This document shows positions 15,911-18,099 of a stretch of DNA of 18,099 bases, piece after piece. Both the position numbers and the translations under genes were made by a program. Location: NCBI GenBank assembly GCA_043769645.1, contig JAYVJC010000044.1, positions 1 through 18,099 of the forward strand, written 5' to 3'. Below the pieces are notes generated by a model. That model ran no database searches and was not told the DNA's origin. It was given only the letters and a program-made list of their open reading frames with translations. This DNA is from JAYUDN01 sp043769645 (GTDB lineage Bacteria > Patescibacteriota > Gracilibacteria > BD1-5 > UBA2023). Position 1 is the first letter of the stretch. Each line of letters starts with the position of its first letter.

Positions 15911-16892
15911 TCTCGTTCTCCCAGCCTGGGAAATGCTCCTGCGGTTTACTTCGATCAAGAAATTTAACTTTATCCCATCATTTATTGGAATGTTATGGTT
16001 ATTTGTGATTCTCTTGTATCAAACAACATTTACTTATGTGTATATATTTCATAAGAAAGATGCTCTTCTAGAATCTCTTGCTATATTTGCTCATAAAACT
16101 TACTTTGTAGAAGTCATCATCGGACTCATATTGCTCTTCGTCTTCTATATGATAATCACACCCATAGCTGAGGGGGGAATCGTGGAAATGATACACACCT
16201 ATCGAAAGAGCGATGGACAAAAAGAACTGAGAAGTTATGAAGGGTTTTTTCGGGCTTTGAAACACTACCTCCCACTCTTTGAAGTGCACAATCTCATAGC
16301 AATATTTCGACCCCTTTCCGTGATAACTTTTTATATTCTACTTTTGAGAATTTTTGGTTCCCAATATTTTGTTGCCATTTCTCTGACAATGGGAGGATAC
16401 TTGGTATTCGCTTTTTTTATGAATATGTGCTTTGCCTATGCGAAGTTTTTTGTTATTTTTGAAGAAAAAAATGCACTTCAGGCCCTTTCAGCCTCGACCA
16501 GTATGACGGTGAACCATATTGACGTGACCCTACACCTGTACTACACTACACTTCTTGTATACCTTCGGACCATTCTTGCAGCGCTTTTTTTCTTCGGATT
16601 GCCATTTACTACTTCCGCGATCATTACCTTTTTTACGCTTATTACCATCAAATTGATACTCCTCTCTATTTTTGGGTTGGTAACCCTTATATTTTTTATC
16701 TTTCTCACGTACCTGAATTCGACCCTCGAGATTTTTGTCGAGGCTACATGGTATGAAGCCTATATACTCAATAAAAAAGCTGACACGCTCGAAGATGATA
16801 CTCGAGGAGATCAGAGTCATCGCCATACCCATCATGATGATACGCTACATCAGAGCCATGACAAGAATCATCATAGTGAAGTGCTCGCTTAG
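15903..16892 (+). CDS. Polytopic membrane protein with His-rich C-terminus, unknown
   Basis: The 329-aa protein has no TGA codon and ends in TAG. About six hydrophobic helices lie near residues 21-45, 66-90, 128-150, 155-180, 210-235 and 240-285. The last 30 residues are hydrophilic and hold eight histidines with several Asp/Glu (HRHTHHDD, HQSHDKNHH), a likely metal-binding tail. I do not recognise the family; the PIAEGGIVEMI segment after TM2 resembles bacterial membrane proteins of unknown function. Its ATG overlaps the stop of the SBP-like gene (ATGAATAA), so it is the third gene of the secG operon. It ends only 3 bp from the convergent TraC-like gene, with no terminator between them. Confidence 0.85.
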   Translation: MNNLVLPAWEMLLRFTSIKKFNFIPSFIGMLWLFVILLYQTTFTYVYIFHKKDALLESLAIFAHKTYFVEVIIGLILLFVFYMIITPIAEGGIVEMIHTYRKSDGQKELRSYEGFFRALKHYLPLFEVHNLIAIFRPLSVITFYILLLRIFGSQYFVAISLTMGGYLVFAFFMNMCFAYAKFFVIFEEKNALQALSASTSMTVNHIDVTLHLYYTTLLVYLRTILAALFFFGLPFTTSAIITFFTLITIKLILLSIFGLVTLIFFIFLTYLNSTLEIFVEATWYEAYILNKKADTLEDDTRGDQSHRHTHHDDTLHQSHDKNHHSEVLA

Positions 16893-16895
16893 ATA

Positions 16896-17624
16896 CTATT
16901 CGATATTCATACCATCTACTTCCGTCTTAAGCGTTGCTGATTCGGTATGGACTCTCGGGTTATAGTAGCTATAGATGAGTTTTATCAGATCATCTTTTTT
17001 GACTTCTTCTGATCGGAGTCCGATAGCGTCGAGCGATGTTTTTATAATAGAAAGACGTTCGAAGTTTCCTTTACGAAGAAGGTCGATTCGTTGTCGGTTG
17101 AGTCGAATATCAGATACATTTTCATCCTGATTGAGCGCTGACCAGAACGTTTTGAAAATTCCAAAAAAATCAGTCTTTCTCACACTTTCATTGTTTTCTT
17201 GATCAAAGGGTATGACAATAAAAAAGTCTTTTTTCATTATCTGCGCTAGATCTACGAGGTTCATCAGGAAGTCGACATACTTATAGGTTTGCTCCTGAAG
17301 GAGTGGATTCGACTGTTTGAGAGCGAGATTTTTGAGTCGATTGATATAGGATTCGATATCGACCTTGAGCGAACGTATGATAATCTGGATAGGAAAATTA
17401 AGTGCATTTAAGAAGCGTTGGTATGAGAGGAGAATGGCATCTTGTTCCTCCGTACTTTTGAGATTGAAGTTCATCGCATGCACGCGAAGGACCATACGTG
17501 ATGATCCATCCTTCATGATGATAAGATTGTCTCGAATCTCAGAAAAAGGAAGGTATCGTTGGGTACTGGCATCAGCATTGGGCTTTTTTCCGGATTGTAC
17601 TGATTTTTGTGTTTTACTATCCAT
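16896..17624 (-). CDS. TraC-like protein, N-domain only (type IV secretion associated)
   Basis: The 242-aa protein has no TGA codon and ends in TAG. After a short disordered, basic N-terminus, residues about 20-180 (RYLPFSEIRDNLIIMKDGS, FLNALNFPIQIIIRS, KVDIESYINRL) match the N-terminal domain of the TraC/VirB4 conjugation ATPases. No Walker A or B motif is present, and the length is far below the roughly 800 aa of a full VirB4. In candidate-phyla genomes such separate TraC-like proteins commonly accompany PrgI. Here PrgI lies just upstream, separated by 5 bp, forming an operon that enters from beyond the right edge. It probably joins the inner-membrane part of a type IV secretion-like machine. 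Confidence 0.78.
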   Translation of the reverse strand: MDSKTQKSVQSGKKPNADASTQRYLPFSEIRDNLIIMKDGSSRMVLRVHAMNFNLKSTEEQDAILLSYQRFLNALNFPIQIIIRSLKVDIESYINRLKNLALKQSNPLLQEQTYKYVDFLMNLVDLAQIMKKDFFIVIPFDQENNESVRKTDFFGIFKTFWSALNQDENVSDIRLNRQRIDLLRKGNFERLSIIKTSLDAIGLRSEEVKKDDLIKLIYSYYNPRVHTESATLKTEVDGMNIE

Positions 17625-17629
17625 AGGGT

Positions 17630-18052
17630 TTAGATTTTTGAAAATTTATCTTCAGTATCTTCTTGAAGTACAGATTCAAGACTTCCTTTGTTAAAGCCTG
17701 TTTTCTTTTGCTGGTTTCCTCCACGTGGGACATACCCGATCATGATTTCTGGATAACTGTCTGTTCCTTTTGACCAAATTCGCTCTTTCACATTAAGCGA
17801 AAGCCTGAGGAGGTTGAGGAGCCATGGGAGAAACGTCATTTCAGAGATTTTGACCAACGCGATGATGACACCTATAATGATAATAGGAACAGATACTATA
17901 GCGGCGAGGTCTGGACCGATCTGAGGTTCAAGCGTTTTGAAAATCGTATATCCTGCCCCTCCGTAGAGCATCATCACTATAATCTGTCGCATAGAGAGTC
18001 CCACAACGACGATATCTTCGTTTTCGATCTGTATAGGTATTTTATACTGCAT
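17630..18052 (-). CDS. PrgI-family membrane protein (type IV secretion)
   Basis: The 140-aa protein has no TGA codon and ends in TAA. It begins MQYKIPIQIENEDIVVVGLS, the usual PrgI opening (xxIPxxIxxEDxI.gGlt.rQ), followed by two transmembrane helices (about 25-45 and 50-68) and a soluble basic tail. PrgI proteins are small inner-membrane components found beside VirB4/TraC genes. In this frame the DNA stays open upstream to the window edge if TGA is Gly, but the family start matches ATG 18052. A TATAAA box about 25 nt upstream, and a 6-bp inverted repeat TGCGAA/TTCGCA around it, could be a promoter region. The -35 region would be at the window edge. Confidence 0.83.
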   Translation of the reverse strand: MQYKIPIQIENEDIVVVGLSMRQIIVMMLYGGAGYTIFKTLEPQIGPDLAAIVSVPIIIIGVIIALVKISEMTFLPWLLNLLRLSLNVKERIWSKGTDSYPEIMIGYVPRGGNQQKKTGFNKGSLESVLQEDTEDKFSKI

Positions 18053-18099
18053 AAATGGATCATTGGAGTGCGAAGATTTTATAGCTTTTCGCAGAGGAT

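Noticed and set aside
1..18099. Selenocysteine or programmed frameshifts to explain internal TGA codons
   Set aside because: TGAs are too frequent, occur in unrelated families, sit at glycine positions, and need no frame change.

Overview
Organism. The window comes from a bacterium that reads UGA as glycine (translation table 25), so it most likely belongs to the Absconditabacteria (SR1) or Gracilibacteria (BD1-5) branch of the candidate phyla radiation. All 18 genes called with confidence end in TAA (11) or TAG (7), never TGA. Thirteen carry TGA inside the frame, often at positions where the family keeps glycine (the VEG turn of the RNase R S1 domain, the FGK motif of SecG). There is no rRNA gene in the window, so the phylum cannot be settled. 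Genes are dense and AGGAGG-like ribosome binding sites are absent. Four genes have a promoter whose -10 box lies 6-8 nt before the ATG, which predicts leaderless mRNAs.

Left part (1-7035): the end of a Nudix hydrolase gene, RNase R (rnr), and a MtaB/MiaB-type tRNA methylthiotransferase, all on +. These converge on a minus-strand block: a 380-aa membrane protein, a four-domain S1 protein (rpsA) and tRNA-His. Both rnr and the membrane-protein gene carry intergenic-type repeats in frame, and both frames stay open only because TGA is sense. The tRNA-His 3' end is duplicated 168 bp away beside a hairpin-rich segment.

Middle (7036-10756): a stand-alone 49-aa glycine-rich peptide gene with its own promoter and terminator, then two minus-strand RNase J relatives. 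One is a normal RNase J with an intact HxHxDH motif. The other is a shortened paralog that has lost the metal-binding motif and most of the beta-CASP region. RNase R, RNase J, the RNase J paralog and S1 make the region rich in RNA-turnover and translation functions.

Right part (10994-18099): a predicted secreted HExxH zinc protease; four small pilin-like (TrbC/VirB2-type) membrane proteins in a minus-strand operon; a divergent + operon of secG, a large solute-binding-protein-like gene and a polytopic membrane protein with a histidine-rich tail; and, on minus from beyond the right edge, a PrgI-family protein and a TraC-like protein. The pilin-like proteins, PrgI and TraC-like protein point to a type IV secretion or conjugation-like envelope machine, interrupted here by the secG operon. 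No CRISPR array, insertion sequence or rRNA gene was seen.
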